A stretch of 64,000 nt of DNA from NCBI RefSeq assembly GCF_001269885.1, contig NZ_LHVH01000028.1, positions 1 to 64,000 on the forward strand. The letters are read 5' to 3'. Position 1 is the first letter of the stretch. Each line of letters starts with the position of its first letter. Under the pieces are notes generated by a model, which was given only the letters and a program-made list of their open reading frames with translations, had not been told where the DNA came from and made no database searches. Shown one piece after another: positions 17,105-25,092 of the stretch. The DNA comes from Pseudomonas kilonensis (GTDB lineage: Bacteria; Pseudomonadota; Gammaproteobacteria; Pseudomonadales; Pseudomonadaceae). Made by a program: the position numbers and the translations under genes.

Positions 17105-17751
17105 GGGCTCACTCCCCAATGGTTTTCATACAGCAGTTCATTGAGCGGACGCGGTTGCGCCCACCCTTCCAGGGCGAGCATCGGCGCCGGATAAAAACCC
17201 TCGACCGGGCCCAGGCAGAGGATCGCCAGCGGCTTGGCCCCGGCGGGCAGGCCCAGCAGGTCGGCCAGGGCCTGGGGTTCGAACAGCGACACCCAGCCCA
17301 TCCCCAACCCTTCGGCACGGGAGGCCAGCCACAGGTTCTGGATCGCGCAGGACAGCGAGGCCAGGTCCATTTCCGGCAAGGTCCGCCGACCGAAAATGTG
17401 CCGCTCGCGATCCTCCATCAACGCCGCCACCAGCACTTCGGCGCAGTCGTCGATCCCTTCGACCTTGAGCTTCATGAATTCATCGCTGCGCTCACCCAGG
17501 GCCTCGGCGGTGCGAATGCGCTCTTGCTCCACCAATTCGCGGATCTGTCCACGCAAGGCGCGGTCACTGATGCGGATGAATCGCCACGGTTGCATGAGGC
17601 CGACGCTGGGGGCCTGGTGTGCGGCTTCCAGCAAGCGGCGCAGCAAGGCCGGCTCAACCGTGCCACCGCTGAAGTGGCGCATGTCGCGGCGTTCGGCGAT
17701 GGCGCGGTAGATGGCGTCGCGTTCGGTCTGGGAGAAAGCGGTGTCGGTCAT
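17101..17751 (-). CDS. bluB: 5,6-dimethylbenzimidazole synthase
   Basis: Flavin-destructase of the nitroreductase fold that turns reduced FMN and oxygen into 5,6-dimethylbenzimidazole, the lower ligand used by CobT. The 216 residues show RRDMRHFSGG near 22-31, APSVGLMQPWRFIRI near 52-66, and MGWVSLFEPQALADLLGLP near the C-terminus, as expected of BluB. Its ATG overlaps the cobB stop by 4 bases, and the sequence directly before the start is a REP arm that is part of the cobB frame. The only GAGG is too close to the ATG to work well alone, so translation probably depends on ribosomes leaving cobB. Its presence argues for aerobic DMB synthesis. Confidence 0.93.
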   Translation of the reverse strand: MTDTAFSQTERDAIYRAIAERRDMRHFSGGTVEPALLRRLLEAAHQAPSVGLMQPWRFIRISDRALRGQIRELVEQERIRTAEALGERSDEFMKLKVEGIDDCAEVLVAALMEDRERHIFGRRTLPEMDLASLSCAIQNLWLASRAEGLGMGWVSLFEPQALADLLGLPAGAKPLAILCLGPVEGFYPAPMLALEGWAQPRPLNELLYENHWGVSP

Positions 17752-19160
17752 GGCCTCTTCGCGAGCAAGCTCGCTCCCACATTGGCTAGCGTTGCACTTG
17801 AGATCACGGGGTCCCCTGTGGGAGCGAGCTTGCTCGCGATAGCGGTCTCAGGATCAGGCGCAAACAACGCAGCAATCGCCTTGGGATTGGACGGGAAATA
17901 AAAATGAACATAGGAAGCCGTCATCCGCCCCTGCCGGAACACCGCTTCCGCCCCACGCCCGCCATTGGGGCTATGGCCACGGGCAATCGGTTCAAGCTCG
18001 GTGCTGGTCAGCGAATGATGATAGGTATGCCCACGCAAGGTGCCTTCCGGCAAATCCACCGCTTGCAGCGCCAGGGCTGCCAGGCGTTTTTGCATCTGCG
18101 CATCACCGGCCAGCAAACCCAGCAGTTCGGCGCGCACGCCTTCGACGTCGGTCAATGAATCGAGCAGATACAACATGCCGCCGCATTCGGCGAACAACGG
18201 TTTGTCGGCGGCCTGGTGAGCACGGATCGCTGCCAGCATCGGCGCGTTCCCAGCCAAGGCAACGTGGTGCAGTTCCGGATAACCGCCAGGCAAATAAAGG
18301 CTGTCCGCCTCGGGCAGTTCGCTGTCATGTATCGGCGAAAAGAAACACAACTGCGCGCCCATGGCCCGCAGCAGATCAAGGCTGGCGCCATAGGTGAAGG
18401 CAAACGCTTCGTCACGGGCCACGGCGATGCGCACCCCGGCGAGCCACGGCTCAACAGCGATCACCTCAGGCGCGGCGAACTCCACCGCTGGCGGCAGCGC
18501 CACTTCGCAACTGCCGGCCAGGGCCTCGGCGGCCGCGTCGAGGCGCGCGTCCAAGTCGTTCAACTCGCTGGCCTGGACCAACCCGAGATGACGACTGGGC
18601 AATTCGATGCCGGTTTCCCGGGACAGCGCGCCGTACCAGCGCAGGCCTTCGGTCAGGCTGCCTTCAAGCAATTGCGCGTGGCGCAAGGTGCCGACCCGGT
18701 TGGCCAAGACCCCGGCGAATGGCAGGTCCGGTTGATAACGGGCCAGGCCCAGGGCCAGGGCGCCGAAAGTCTGGGCCATGGCCGTGCCATCGATCACCGC
18801 CAACACCGGCACGCCAAAATGCCGCGCCAGGTCGGCGCTCGACGGGGTGCCGTCGAACAGCCCCATGACCCCTTCGATCAGGATCAGGTCCGCTTCAGCA
18901 GCGGCTTCCCACAACAGTCGGCGACTTTCCTGCTCACCGACCATCCACATGTCCAATTGATAGACCGGCGCGCCACTGGCCCGCTCCAGGATCATCGGGT
19001 CGAGAAAATCCGGGCCGCATTTGAATACACGCACCTTGCGTCCCTGGTTGCGATGCAACCGGGCCAGCGCCGCAGTGACGGTGGTCTTGCCTTGGCCCGA
19101 GGCCGGCGCTGCGATCAGCACCGCCGGACAGTGGCGGCGAGTCATGGCGGGATCGCTCAC
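17748..19160 (-). CDS. cobB: Cobyrinate a,c-diamide synthase with REP-encoded C-terminus
   Basis: Amidates the a and c carboxylates of (hydrogeno)cobyrinic acid. The 470 residues start at 19160 (ATGA overlap with cobO); a second ATG five codons in is possible. The N-terminal P-loop is APASGQGKTTVTAAL. The glutamine amidotransferase half has its nucleophilic Cys in FAECGGMLYLLDS near 330, and GHTYHHSL lies near 390. The usual family text ends at about SYVHFYFPSNPKAIAALFAP. A further 35 or so residues (ASKLAPTGDP, VGASLLAKRP) are translated straight from the two arms of a REPIN at 17752-17848. The added tail is unlikely to be catalytic. The extension keeps the stop codon overlapping the bluB start. 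Confidence 0.93.
   Translation of the reverse strand: MSDPAMTRRHCPAVLIAAPASGQGKTTVTAALARLHRNQGRKVRVFKCGPDFLDPMILERASGAPVYQLDMWMVGEQESRRLLWEAAAEADLILIEGVMGLFDGTPSSADLARHFGVPVLAVIDGTAMAQTFGALALGLARYQPDLPFAGVLANRVGTLRHAQLLEGSLTEGLRWYGALSRETGIELPSRHLGLVQASELNDLDARLDAAAEALAGSCEVALPPAVEFAAPEVIAVEPWLAGVRIAVARDEAFAFTYGASLDLLRAMGAQLCFFSPIHDSELPEADSLYLPGGYPELHHVALAGNAPMLAAIRAHQAADKPLFAECGGMLYLLDSLTDVEGVRAELLGLLAGDAQMQKRLAALALQAVDLPEGTLRGHTYHHSLTSTELEPIARGHSPNGGRGAEAVFRQGRMTASYVHFYFPSNPKAIAALFAPDPETAIASKLAPTGDPVISSATLANVGASLLAKRP
17752..17848. repeat. REPIN inside the 3' end of cobB
   Basis: Two inverted REP units (GCGAGCAAGCTCGCTCCCAC and its complement at about 17761-17780 and 17819-17838) flank a short spacer. 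Both arms are in frame in cobB and abut the bluB start codon. The transcript can form a long stem-loop immediately before bluB. Confidence 0.92.
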
Positions 19161-19783
19161 AGTTCGACGCCTTTCTGCGCCTTGATACCCGCTTGGAACG
19201 CGTGCTTGATCATGCCCATTTCAGTCACGGTGTCGGCCAGCTCGATCATCTCGGGCTTGGCCCCACGACCGGTCACCACCACGTGCTGCATCGGTGGGCG
19301 GGCCTGCAGATCGCTCAGCACCTGATCGAGGTCGAGGTAACCGTGCTTGAGGGCAATGTTCAACTCGTCGAGCACCACCAGGCCGATGGACGGATCGCTG
19401 AGCAACTGGCGCGATACCGCCCAGGCGGCTTCGGCGGCAGCGATGTCGCGCTGGCGATCCTGGGTTTCCCAGGTGAAGCCTTCGCCCATGACGTGAAAGC
19501 GCACCTGCTCCGGGAAGCGGCGCAAGAACAGCTCTTCACCGGTGCTGTTGCGCCCCTTGATGAACTGCACCACGCCGCACTGCATGCCGTGCCCCATGGC
19601 CCGGGCCAGCATGCCGAACGCCGAGCTGCTCTTGCCCTTGCCATTGCCCGTCAGCACCAGCAACAAGCCGCATTCATTCGGCGAGTTGGCGATGCGCTCG
19701 TCGATCACGGCTTTCTTGCGCAGCATGCGCGCCAGGTGGCGTTCGTCGCGATCGGACGTGTCGGTGACGAGGGAGTCGGTCAT
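19157..19783 (-). CDS. cobO: Cob(I)yrinic acid a,c-diamide adenosyltransferase
   Basis: Adds the 5'-deoxyadenosyl group to the cobalt of corrinoids (CobA/CobO/BtuR family). The 208-residue protein starts at the ATG at 19783 with GGAGG 6-10 bases upstream; in-frame sequence further upstream belongs to the leader and riboswitch. The P-loop GNGKGKSSSAFG is near residue 45, followed by VQFIKGRNSTGEE near 75, VVLDELNIALKHGYLD near 140 and VVTGRGAKPEMIELAD near 170, all typical. It is the first gene of the operon, directly behind the cobalamin riboswitch. Confidence 0.95.
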   Translation of the reverse strand: MTDSLVTDTSDRDERHLARMLRKKAVIDERIANSPNECGLLLVLTGNGKGKSSSAFGMLARAMGHGMQCGVVQFIKGRNSTGEELFLRRFPEQVRFHVMGEGFTWETQDRQRDIAAAEAAWAVSRQLLSDPSIGLVVLDELNIALKHGYLDLDQVLSDLQARPPMQHVVVTGRGAKPEMIELADTVTEMGMIKHAFQAGIKAQKGVEL

Positions 19784-19824
19784 GGGAAGCCTCCGTTTGG
19801 GATTGGATAACGGCGGGCGGGCAC

Positions 19825-19867
19825 AAAAAAAGACGGCAACAAGCCTGGCATCGCCCACCGTGATGCC
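19825..19867 (-). terminator. Candidate riboswitch-controlled terminator
   Basis: On the minus strand, between the riboswitch and cobO, GGCATC/GATGCC and partly overlapping GC-rich pairings (ACGG with CCGT) are followed by a run of seven T (19831-19825). This is the layout expected of an expression-platform terminator. The exact stem is ambiguous because two foldings compete, which would itself suit a switch. Confidence 0.55.
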
Positions 19868-19878
19868 GTTGGATGAAT

Positions 19879-20219
19879 CAGGCCGGTCTCCGGGCTCATG
19901 AGCGGCGTGGTGCCTGGCTGCGCGCCTTCCCATGTCTGCGACACAGTGGTGAGTGGCCTGTGTGGCGAGTTCTGTCAGTCAACTTCGGCGTCAGAAGTCC
20001 ATATCCTGCGTTGCTGCTCCTCGCCATAGCGGGCTATGACTCGTCGCAGCGCCTTGGCTATGGACTTCTGACATCCGAATTTGAACTGACGAACTCACCA
20101 CACAGGCCACAAGCGCAGCGTTGACTCATTTACCGTTGCGGGGGCAGCGCCGGGTTCGTGTGCACTCACCGGCTTCCCTGTTTCACTCTGTCGACCACAG
20201 CCACAGAGCACCTGAAACA
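19879..20219 (-). promoter_or_regulatory. Cobalamin riboswitch upstream of the cob operon
   Basis: On the minus strand the order of conserved boxes fits an adenosylcobalamin riboswitch. A GGTGC-like 5' stem is followed by GGGAAGCCGGTG, then the B12 box GCCCCCGCAACGGTAAAT (20145-20128), then CCACTGTG and GGGAAGG, and finally a closing region with GGAGACCGGCC (about 19890-19879). It lies 96 bases before cobO and is followed by a candidate terminator, so it probably ends transcription of the operon when cobalamin is plentiful. It is unusually long because a 158-base hairpin (19953-20110) is embedded between the B12 box and the CCACTG box. Confidence 0.9.
19953..20110. repeat. Long imperfect palindrome embedded in the riboswitch
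   Basis: Outer arms GTGGCCTGTGTGGCGAGTTC (19953-19972) and its near-perfect complement (20091-20110) enclose a second pair, TCAGAAGTCCATA (19991-20003) with TATGGACTTCTGA (20059-20071), and an inner imperfect stem around GCCATAGC-GG-GCTATG. The whole can fold into a cruciform or one long RNA stem. It resembles a small non-autonomous palindromic element more than a normal riboswitch arm. Confidence 0.8.
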
Positions 20220-20384
20220 AGCGGCGAAGGTTAGAGGGTTGGGGGTGGAGCGTCAATTAAAGCCGCCTGTCGGGGCGATCATTGGCGCCGATCAATAAAA
20301 TGACGCCAATCTTGTGGGATTCTGCGGCAAGTGATATCAAAGCGACATTACGACCCGATATCACAAGAACAAGAGGGCAAAAGC

Positions 20385-20969
20385 ATGCAAGGCATGATCA
20401 TCAGCAATCCAAAATTGGAATTCCTGCGCCCGGCGCTGGAACGCTGGTTTGACTGTATCGACCGCTACAACGCGGTGCGTGGCGATAACGACACGCCTTA
20501 TTGGTTCGATGAAAAAGCCAACCTCGGCTTGCTGTCGGCCGCAGCCTGGATGGCTGAGATGGTCACGCTGCAGAACGCCCCGACCCGCAAGCAGAATGAA
20601 GAAGGCGAACGCAACGTCAGCGCCGATCTGTTCATCGCCAGCACCGAGGAGCGCGCCTTCATCCAGGCCACCCAGCGCTGGCCCAAGGTCAGCAACCTGA
20701 ACCTAACCCAGCCGCTACTGGAAGCCACCAGCGATGCCAAGCGCATCAGCTACGCCAGCGACCTGAAGCTGGGCTGCCTGTTCGTCTCGCCGCAAAAAGC
20801 CCAGCAAAGCGCCACGCCCGAAGAATTGCAGGACATGATCGACGACCTGCAGAAGGAAAACACCTGCGCCGTGGCCTGGTACTTCCCTTACGCCTACCGC
20901 AAGTTGCGCAACGAAGCCGGGCATTACCACCCTGGCATTGCGGTGCTGTTCAAGCAGGCTCATGGTTGA
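20385..20969 (+). CDS. Conserved-looking protein of unknown function
   Basis: A 194-residue protein. The ATG at 20385 is chosen because AGAGGG precedes it by 7 bases; an in-frame earlier codon at 20331 has no such site. There is no signal peptide or membrane helix. The sequence is rich in Trp, Gln and charged residues (ALERWFDCIDRYNAV, YWFDEKANLGLLSAAAWMAEM, CAVAWYFPYAYRKLRNEAGHY), suggesting a soluble alpha/beta protein with normal codon use. I do not recognise the family. It stands alone between the divergent cob operon and a REPIN, with its own promoter region inside 20220-20384. Confidence 0.75.
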   Translation: MQGMIISNPKLEFLRPALERWFDCIDRYNAVRGDNDTPYWFDEKANLGLLSAAAWMAEMVTLQNAPTRKQNEEGERNVSADLFIASTEERAFIQATQRWPKVSNLNLTQPLLEATSDAKRISYASDLKLGCLFVSPQKAQQSATPEELQDMIDDLQKENTCAVAWYFPYAYRKLRNEAGHYHPGIAVLFKQAHG

Positions 20970-21000
20970 TTCATTGCACACTGGGAACTGTGGAAGAAAC

Positions 21001-21090
21001 TGTGGGAGCGAGCTTGCTCGCGATAGCGCTGTGCCAGTCAACATCAACGCAGGCTGATGCACCGCCATCGCGAGCAAGCTCGCTCCCACA
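21001..21090. repeat. REPIN, GTGGGAGC family
   Basis: Inverted REP arms at 21001-21026 and 21066-21090 around a spacer. It lies 32 bases after the stop of the plus-strand gene ending at 20969, where it may stabilise the 3' end of that transcript. Confidence 0.9.
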
Positions 21091-21222
21091 CTGGATTTTC
21101 AGCAGACACAAAATCCATATGCATCACAGGGACCTGCCTGGCTGACAGTCCTACCCACGGTTGAACCATCACGCGTCTATGCTCCTCTATGATTAACTAC
21201 ATGCATTCATAGGGAAGCCCGC

Positions 21223-22533
21223 ATGCTCAAACCCACCCATCTTTTGATCGTCACCGTTGCCGCAGGACTTGTCGCTTGTGGCGAGTCGTCCACCTTGCAA
21301 GTCTCCGACGGCACCGGCCCAGCGCCGAAACTGCCCGAACCGAACAAGACCCTGATCCCCACCCTCAACATCGCCGAAGCCGTCGGCTGGCCGCAAGGCG
21401 CCAAGCCAACCCCGGCCCCGGGCCTGCAAGTGGGCGCGTTCGCTGAAGGACTGGACCATCCGCGCTGGCTCTATGTACTGCCCAATGGCGATGTGCTGGT
21501 GGCCGAAACCAACGCCCCGCCCAAGCCGGACGACGCCAAGGGCATCCGGGGCTGGGTGAAGACAAAAGTCATGGACCGCGCCGGCGCAGGCGTGCCCAGC
21601 CCCAATCGCATCACCCTGTTGCGTGACGCCAATCACGACGGCATCGCCGAAACCCGCACGGTGTTCCTGGAAAACCTCAACTCGCCGTTCGGCATGACCC
21701 TGGTCGGCAATGACCTCTACGTGGCCGATACCGACCGGCTGATCCGCTTCCCCTACAAGGACGGTGATACGCAAATCCAGGCGCAGCCGACCAAGGTCGT
21801 TGATCTGCCCGGGGGCACACTCAACCGTCACTGGACCAAGAACGTGATTGCCAGCCGCGACGGCAGCAAGCTGTACGTCACCACCGGTTCGAACAGCAAC
21901 GTCGCGGAAAACGGCATGGAGGCCGAAGAAGGTCGCGCCGCCATCTGGGAAGTGGACCGTGCCAGCGGCAATCACCGCATCTTCGCCTCAGGCCTGCGCA
22001 ACCCCAACGGCCTCGCCTGGGAGCCCCGCAGCGGTGCGCTCTGGACAGCGGTGAACGAGCGGGATGAGATCGGCAGCGACCTGGTGCCGGACTACATCAC
22101 GTCGGTCAAGGACGGGGCCTTCTATGGCTGGCCCTACAGCTACTACGGGCAGAACGTCGATGTCCGGGTCGAACCACAGAACCCGGCCCTGGTGGCCAAG
22201 GCCATCGCCCCGGACTACGCTGTCGGCCCTCACACCGCCTCATTGGGCCTGACCTTCGCCGAGGGCAGCAGCTTGCCTGCACCGTTTACCGAAGGGGCTT
22301 TCATCGGCCAGCACGGCTCGTGGAACCGCAAGCCCCACAGTGGTTATAAAGTGATTTTCGTACCGTTCAACGGCGGCAAGCCGGTGGGACAACCCGTGGA
22401 TGTGCTCACCGGCTTCCTCAACGCCGACGAAAAAGCCCTGGGGCGGCCAGTGGGCGTAGTGATCGACAAGCAGGGTGGGTTGTTGGTGGCCGATGATGTG
22501 GGGAACAAAATCTGGCGTGTTTCAGGTAAATAA
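21223..22533 (+). CDS. PQQ-type (sorbosone/glucose) dehydrogenase-like lipoprotein
   Basis: A 436-residue exported lipoprotein: MLKPTHLLIVTVAAGLVACGES carries a lipobox with Cys at residue 19. The body is a six-bladed propeller of the soluble glucose/L-sorbosone dehydrogenase family: EGLDHPRWLYVLPNGDVLVAET near 75, NSPFGMTLVGNDLYVADTD near 150, LRNPNGLAWEPRSGALWTAVNERDEIG near 260 and IGQHGSWNRKPHSGYKV near 370. These HPR, RNPNG and QHGSWNR phrases are typical of the family and belong to the expected PQQ/calcium site. The substrate is not predictable. The start is supported by AGGGAAG 7 bases upstream. Confidence 0.88.
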   Translation: MLKPTHLLIVTVAAGLVACGESSTLQVSDGTGPAPKLPEPNKTLIPTLNIAEAVGWPQGAKPTPAPGLQVGAFAEGLDHPRWLYVLPNGDVLVAETNAPPKPDDAKGIRGWVKTKVMDRAGAGVPSPNRITLLRDANHDGIAETRTVFLENLNSPFGMTLVGNDLYVADTDRLIRFPYKDGDTQIQAQPTKVVDLPGGTLNRHWTKNVIASRDGSKLYVTTGSNSNVAENGMEAEEGRAAIWEVDRASGNHRIFASGLRNPNGLAWEPRSGALWTAVNERDEIGSDLVPDYITSVKDGAFYGWPYSYYGQNVDVRVEPQNPALVAKAIAPDYAVGPHTASLGLTFAEGSSLPAPFTEGAFIGQHGSWNRKPHSGYKVIFVPFNGGKPVGQPVDVLTGFLNADEKALGRPVGVVIDKQGGLLVADDVGNKIWRVSGK

Positions 22534-22573
22534 GACCGACACACCTGTGTGGCGAGGGGATTTACTCCTGACC

Positions 22574-22660
22574 TGTGGGAGCAAGGCTTGCCCGCGATGA
22601 AGGCGATGCGGTCTTTCAGAGATCGAGGTGCCTGTTTCGCGAGCAAGCTTTGCTCCCACA
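22574..22660. repeat. REPIN between convergent genes
   Basis: Arms TGTGGGAGCAAGGCTTGCCC (22574-22593) and AGCAAGCTTTGCTCCCACA (22642-22660) are inverted around a spacer. A single outer arm of another family (GTGGCGAGGGGATTTA) precedes it at about 22550-22565. It separates the convergent dehydrogenase and NlpC/P60 genes. Confidence 0.88.
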
Positions 22661-22678
22661 GATCAGGGCAACAACAAC

Positions 22679-23215
22679 TCAGGGATTGCGCGCCAGGTGT
22701 TCCGGCTGCAACACACGCTTGGCGCCCAGATAGGCCTTCTGCCAATAAGCCTTGGACAGGCTATCGAGCTTGACCGTACCCCCCGTGGCCGGCGCGTGGA
22801 CGAAACGCCCCTCGCCGACATAGATCCCGGCATGGCTGACCTGGGAACCGCCGTTGGTGGCGAAGAACACCAGGTCACCGCTCTGCAGCGCGTCCTTACC
22901 CACTTCAGGGGCCCGCATGCTGATCATTTCCCGTGTGGAACGTGGCAGGGCAATACCCGCAGCGTCGCGGTACACATAGCCAATCAGGCCACTGCAATCA
23001 AAACCCGAATCCGGCGTGTTACCACCCCAGCGATAAGGCGTGCCCACCAGGCCAAGCGCCCGGAAGAGTACATCTTCGGCGGCCGGAGAAAAGGGTTGCG
23101 CGGGAGCAAAGACTATCGGAGCCCGCACTGGAGCAGGCGGCGGTGGAGTGCGGCTGGCGCACGCGCTGAGCAGCACGGCGAGAAACATGAGAGCGAGGCG
23201 GGCCGACGTCGACAT
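22679..23215 (-). CDS. NlpC/P60 family lipoprotein (peptidoglycan endopeptidase), copy 1
   Basis: A probable outer-membrane-anchored murein D,L-endopeptidase. The 178 residues start at the ATG at 23215. The signal LALMFLAVLLSACAS has a lipobox Cys at about residue 19, followed by a Pro-rich linker. The catalytic domain has TPYRWGGNTPDSGFDCSGLIGYVY with the nucleophilic Cys near 75, GDLVFFATN, and VSHAGIYVGEGRFVHAP with the catalytic His near 130. It is homologous to the next gene upstream (23380-24006), sharing LPRSTREMI and SHAGIY blocks; the pair look like a tandem duplication that has diverged. Confidence 0.92.
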   Translation of the reverse strand: MSTSARLALMFLAVLLSACASRTPPPPAPVRAPIVFAPAQPFSPAAEDVLFRALGLVGTPYRWGGNTPDSGFDCSGLIGYVYRDAAGIALPRSTREMISMRAPEVGKDALQSGDLVFFATNGGSQVSHAGIYVGEGRFVHAPATGGTVKLDSLSKAYWQKAYLGAKRVLQPEHLARNP

Positions 23216-23261
23216 ATGCAGAACAATCCTGATCTGGATGCGGCTTTTCTGCCGTGGGCAT

Positions 23262-23297
23262 GAAAACAAATCCGCCTGCGGAGTACGCAGGCGGATT
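23262..23297 (-). terminator. Intrinsic terminator after the second NlpC/P60 gene
   Basis: A perfect 12-bp stem (23270-23281 with 23286-23297, loop AGTA) is followed on the minus strand by TGTTTTC. It lies 82 bases after the stop of the gene at 23380-24006 and separates the two NlpC/P60 transcripts. Confidence 0.85.
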
Positions 23298-23379
23298 GCC
23301 ATCAAACAATGATCAGGATTCTAGCGACTATATGGCAAACTTCAAGTAAGACTTTAAGTTTGCCTTACAAACTGTGTGC

Positions 23380-24006
23380 TTACTTGCGGGCAGTAACCAC
23401 AGTCGGTGCCATGGCGAGGGCGCGCTTGGCTTCGATGAAGGTCTTGTTCCAGTAGCTGTCGCCCAGGCTGTCGATCCGCACGCCACCGCTGCGGCGGCTG
23501 CTGGAATGGATGAACTGGTTGTCGCCCAGGTAGATACCGGCGTGGCTGACACGACCGCGACGACCGTTGGTGCTGAAGAACAGCAGGTCACCGGGTTCCA
23601 GTTGGTTGCGAGCCACCAGTGGGGCGTTCACGTTGATCATTTCGCGAGTGGAACGCGGCAAGTTCATGCCGGCCTCTTCGCGGAACAGATAACCAATGAA
23701 ACCGCTGCAATCGAAGCCGGCTTCAGAGGTACCACCAAAACGGTAGCGGGTACCGATCAACGACATGCCGCGTTCCAGGATGCTGTCAGCCAGTACTGGA
23801 AGCTGGTAAGGCTTGCTGCCGGCGAAGGCTGCGAGCTCTTTGTCGGAGGCCATTTCTTCCTGGAACGCAACGGAGGAAGACTGGGCGGTAACGGTATTCT
23901 TGACCTGAGGTTGTGGCGCTTGCTGGGTCACTGGAGAGTGGGCAGCGCAACCAAACAACAGGGTAACGAGTGCGAGAGGCACGAGGGGTGCGAAGCGATT
24001 TAGCAT
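23380..24006 (-). CDS. NlpC/P60 family lipoprotein (peptidoglycan endopeptidase), copy 2
   Basis: A 208-residue homologue of the neighbouring 178-residue enzyme. The start is the ATG at 24006; no strong Shine-Dalgarno sequence is visible. The signal ends LALVTLLFGCAAHS with a lipobox Cys. A longer linker (about residues 20-90) precedes the C40 peptidase domain: GTRYRFGGTSEAGFDCSGFIGYLF carries the active-site Cys, GDLLFFSTNGRRGRVSHAGIYLGDNQFIHSSS the His. The product probably trims peptidoglycan cross-bridges in the periplasm. Its own terminator at 23262-23297 suggests separate transcription from copy 1. Confidence 0.92.
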   Translation of the reverse strand: MLNRFAPLVPLALVTLLFGCAAHSPVTQQAPQPQVKNTVTAQSSSVAFQEEMASDKELAAFAGSKPYQLPVLADSILERGMSLIGTRYRFGGTSEAGFDCSGFIGYLFREEAGMNLPRSTREMINVNAPLVARNQLEPGDLLFFSTNGRRGRVSHAGIYLGDNQFIHSSSRRSGGVRIDSLGDSYWNKTFIEAKRALAMAPTVVTARK

Positions 24007-24218
24007 GGGCACGACCGTGGCTGAAGTAGTAAAGATGGCGAGACTATGCCTTCTATCAACCTCATTTGCAAATTCAATCGATGCAAATGTGACTTCTCGG
24101 TTTTACGTTTACATCTAAGCGCTTAAGCCCATTTTGAACGTCTCGTGGCCTGCCGCCCAGCAGGACCGCGGGTTTCGCCGCGTCCAGAGCAGGCGAAGAG
24201 CCACTACTTGCAACGGTT

Positions 24219-24923
24219 CTACCAGCCCAAAGTTTCTTTCAAAAAAGGAATAGTCAGCTTGCGCTGGGCCTGGAGTGAGGCCTGGTCGAGGCGTTCGAGC
24301 AGCTCGAACAACGCGCTCATGCTGCGGGTGCCCCGGGTGAGGATGAAATGCCCGACTTCGTCGGTCAGGTGCAGGCCACGCCGGGACGCGCGCAGCTGCA
24401 AGGCACGAAGTTTGTCTTCGTCGGAGAGCGGGCGCATCTGGAAAATCAGCGCCAGGGTGAGACGGGACTTGAGGTCCGCCAGCTTCACCGGCAGCTCCCG
24501 TGGCGACGTCGACGCGGCGATCAGCAAGCGCCGACCGCTGTCGCGCAACCGATTGAACAGGTGAAACAGCGCTTCTTCCCAGTCAGCCTTGCCGGCCACG
24601 GCCTGGAGATCGTCCAGGCAGACCAGTTCGTACTGTTCGAGGTTGTCGAGGATTTCAACGCCGCGATCGAGCAACTCGGCCAACGGCAGGTACACCGCCG
24701 GTTCGCCCAATTGCTCGAACCGCAGGCACGCGGCCTGCAACAGGTGCGTGCGCCCTACCCCGTCCTTGCCCCACAGATAGATCAGGCTTTCGGTCCAGCC
24801 GGCGTCGGCTTCGCAAAGCCGCTCAACATAGCCGAGTGCTGCGGCATTGGCGCCTGGGTAGTAATTGATAAAGGTGGCGTCATCACGCAGACGCACACCT
24901 AGGGGCAGCTGAATCGGTTTCAT
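24219..24923 (-). CDS. hda: DnaA regulatory inactivator Hda
   Basis: A DnaA-like AAA+ protein that, bound to the DNA clamp, stimulates ATP hydrolysis by DnaA and so limits re-initiation. The 234 residues start MKPIQLPLGVRLRDDATFINYYPG, where QLPL near residue 4-7 is the clamp-binding motif. LIYLWGKDGVGRTHLLQAA near 45-63 is the P-loop region, and YELVCLDDLQAVAGK near 97 gives Walker B. LLIAASTSPRELPVKLADLKSRL contains the sensor/arginine-finger segment. It lacks the DNA-binding domain IV of DnaA, as expected. It is read in the same direction as the AI-2E family gene upstream, 169 bases away. Confidence 0.95.
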   Translation of the reverse strand: MKPIQLPLGVRLRDDATFINYYPGANAAALGYVERLCEADAGWTESLIYLWGKDGVGRTHLLQAACLRFEQLGEPAVYLPLAELLDRGVEILDNLEQYELVCLDDLQAVAGKADWEEALFHLFNRLRDSGRRLLIAASTSPRELPVKLADLKSRLTLALIFQMRPLSDEDKLRALQLRASRRGLHLTDEVGHFILTRGTRSMSALFELLERLDQASLQAQRKLTIPFLKETLGW

Positions 24924-25092
24924 GCTGACTGAACAGTTCCCAAGGAACCGTTAGTGGCCTCTGTGTAAAGTGCGCAAAGTTTATACCCGTGGCGCGGACC
25001 GCACAATGCGCCGGACCACGAGCAAAATCAAAGGTTTGCAGCGGTAAGACAGCGGAGCGGCGGTTTCCCTGACGCTCCGCCCGACATTCGCC

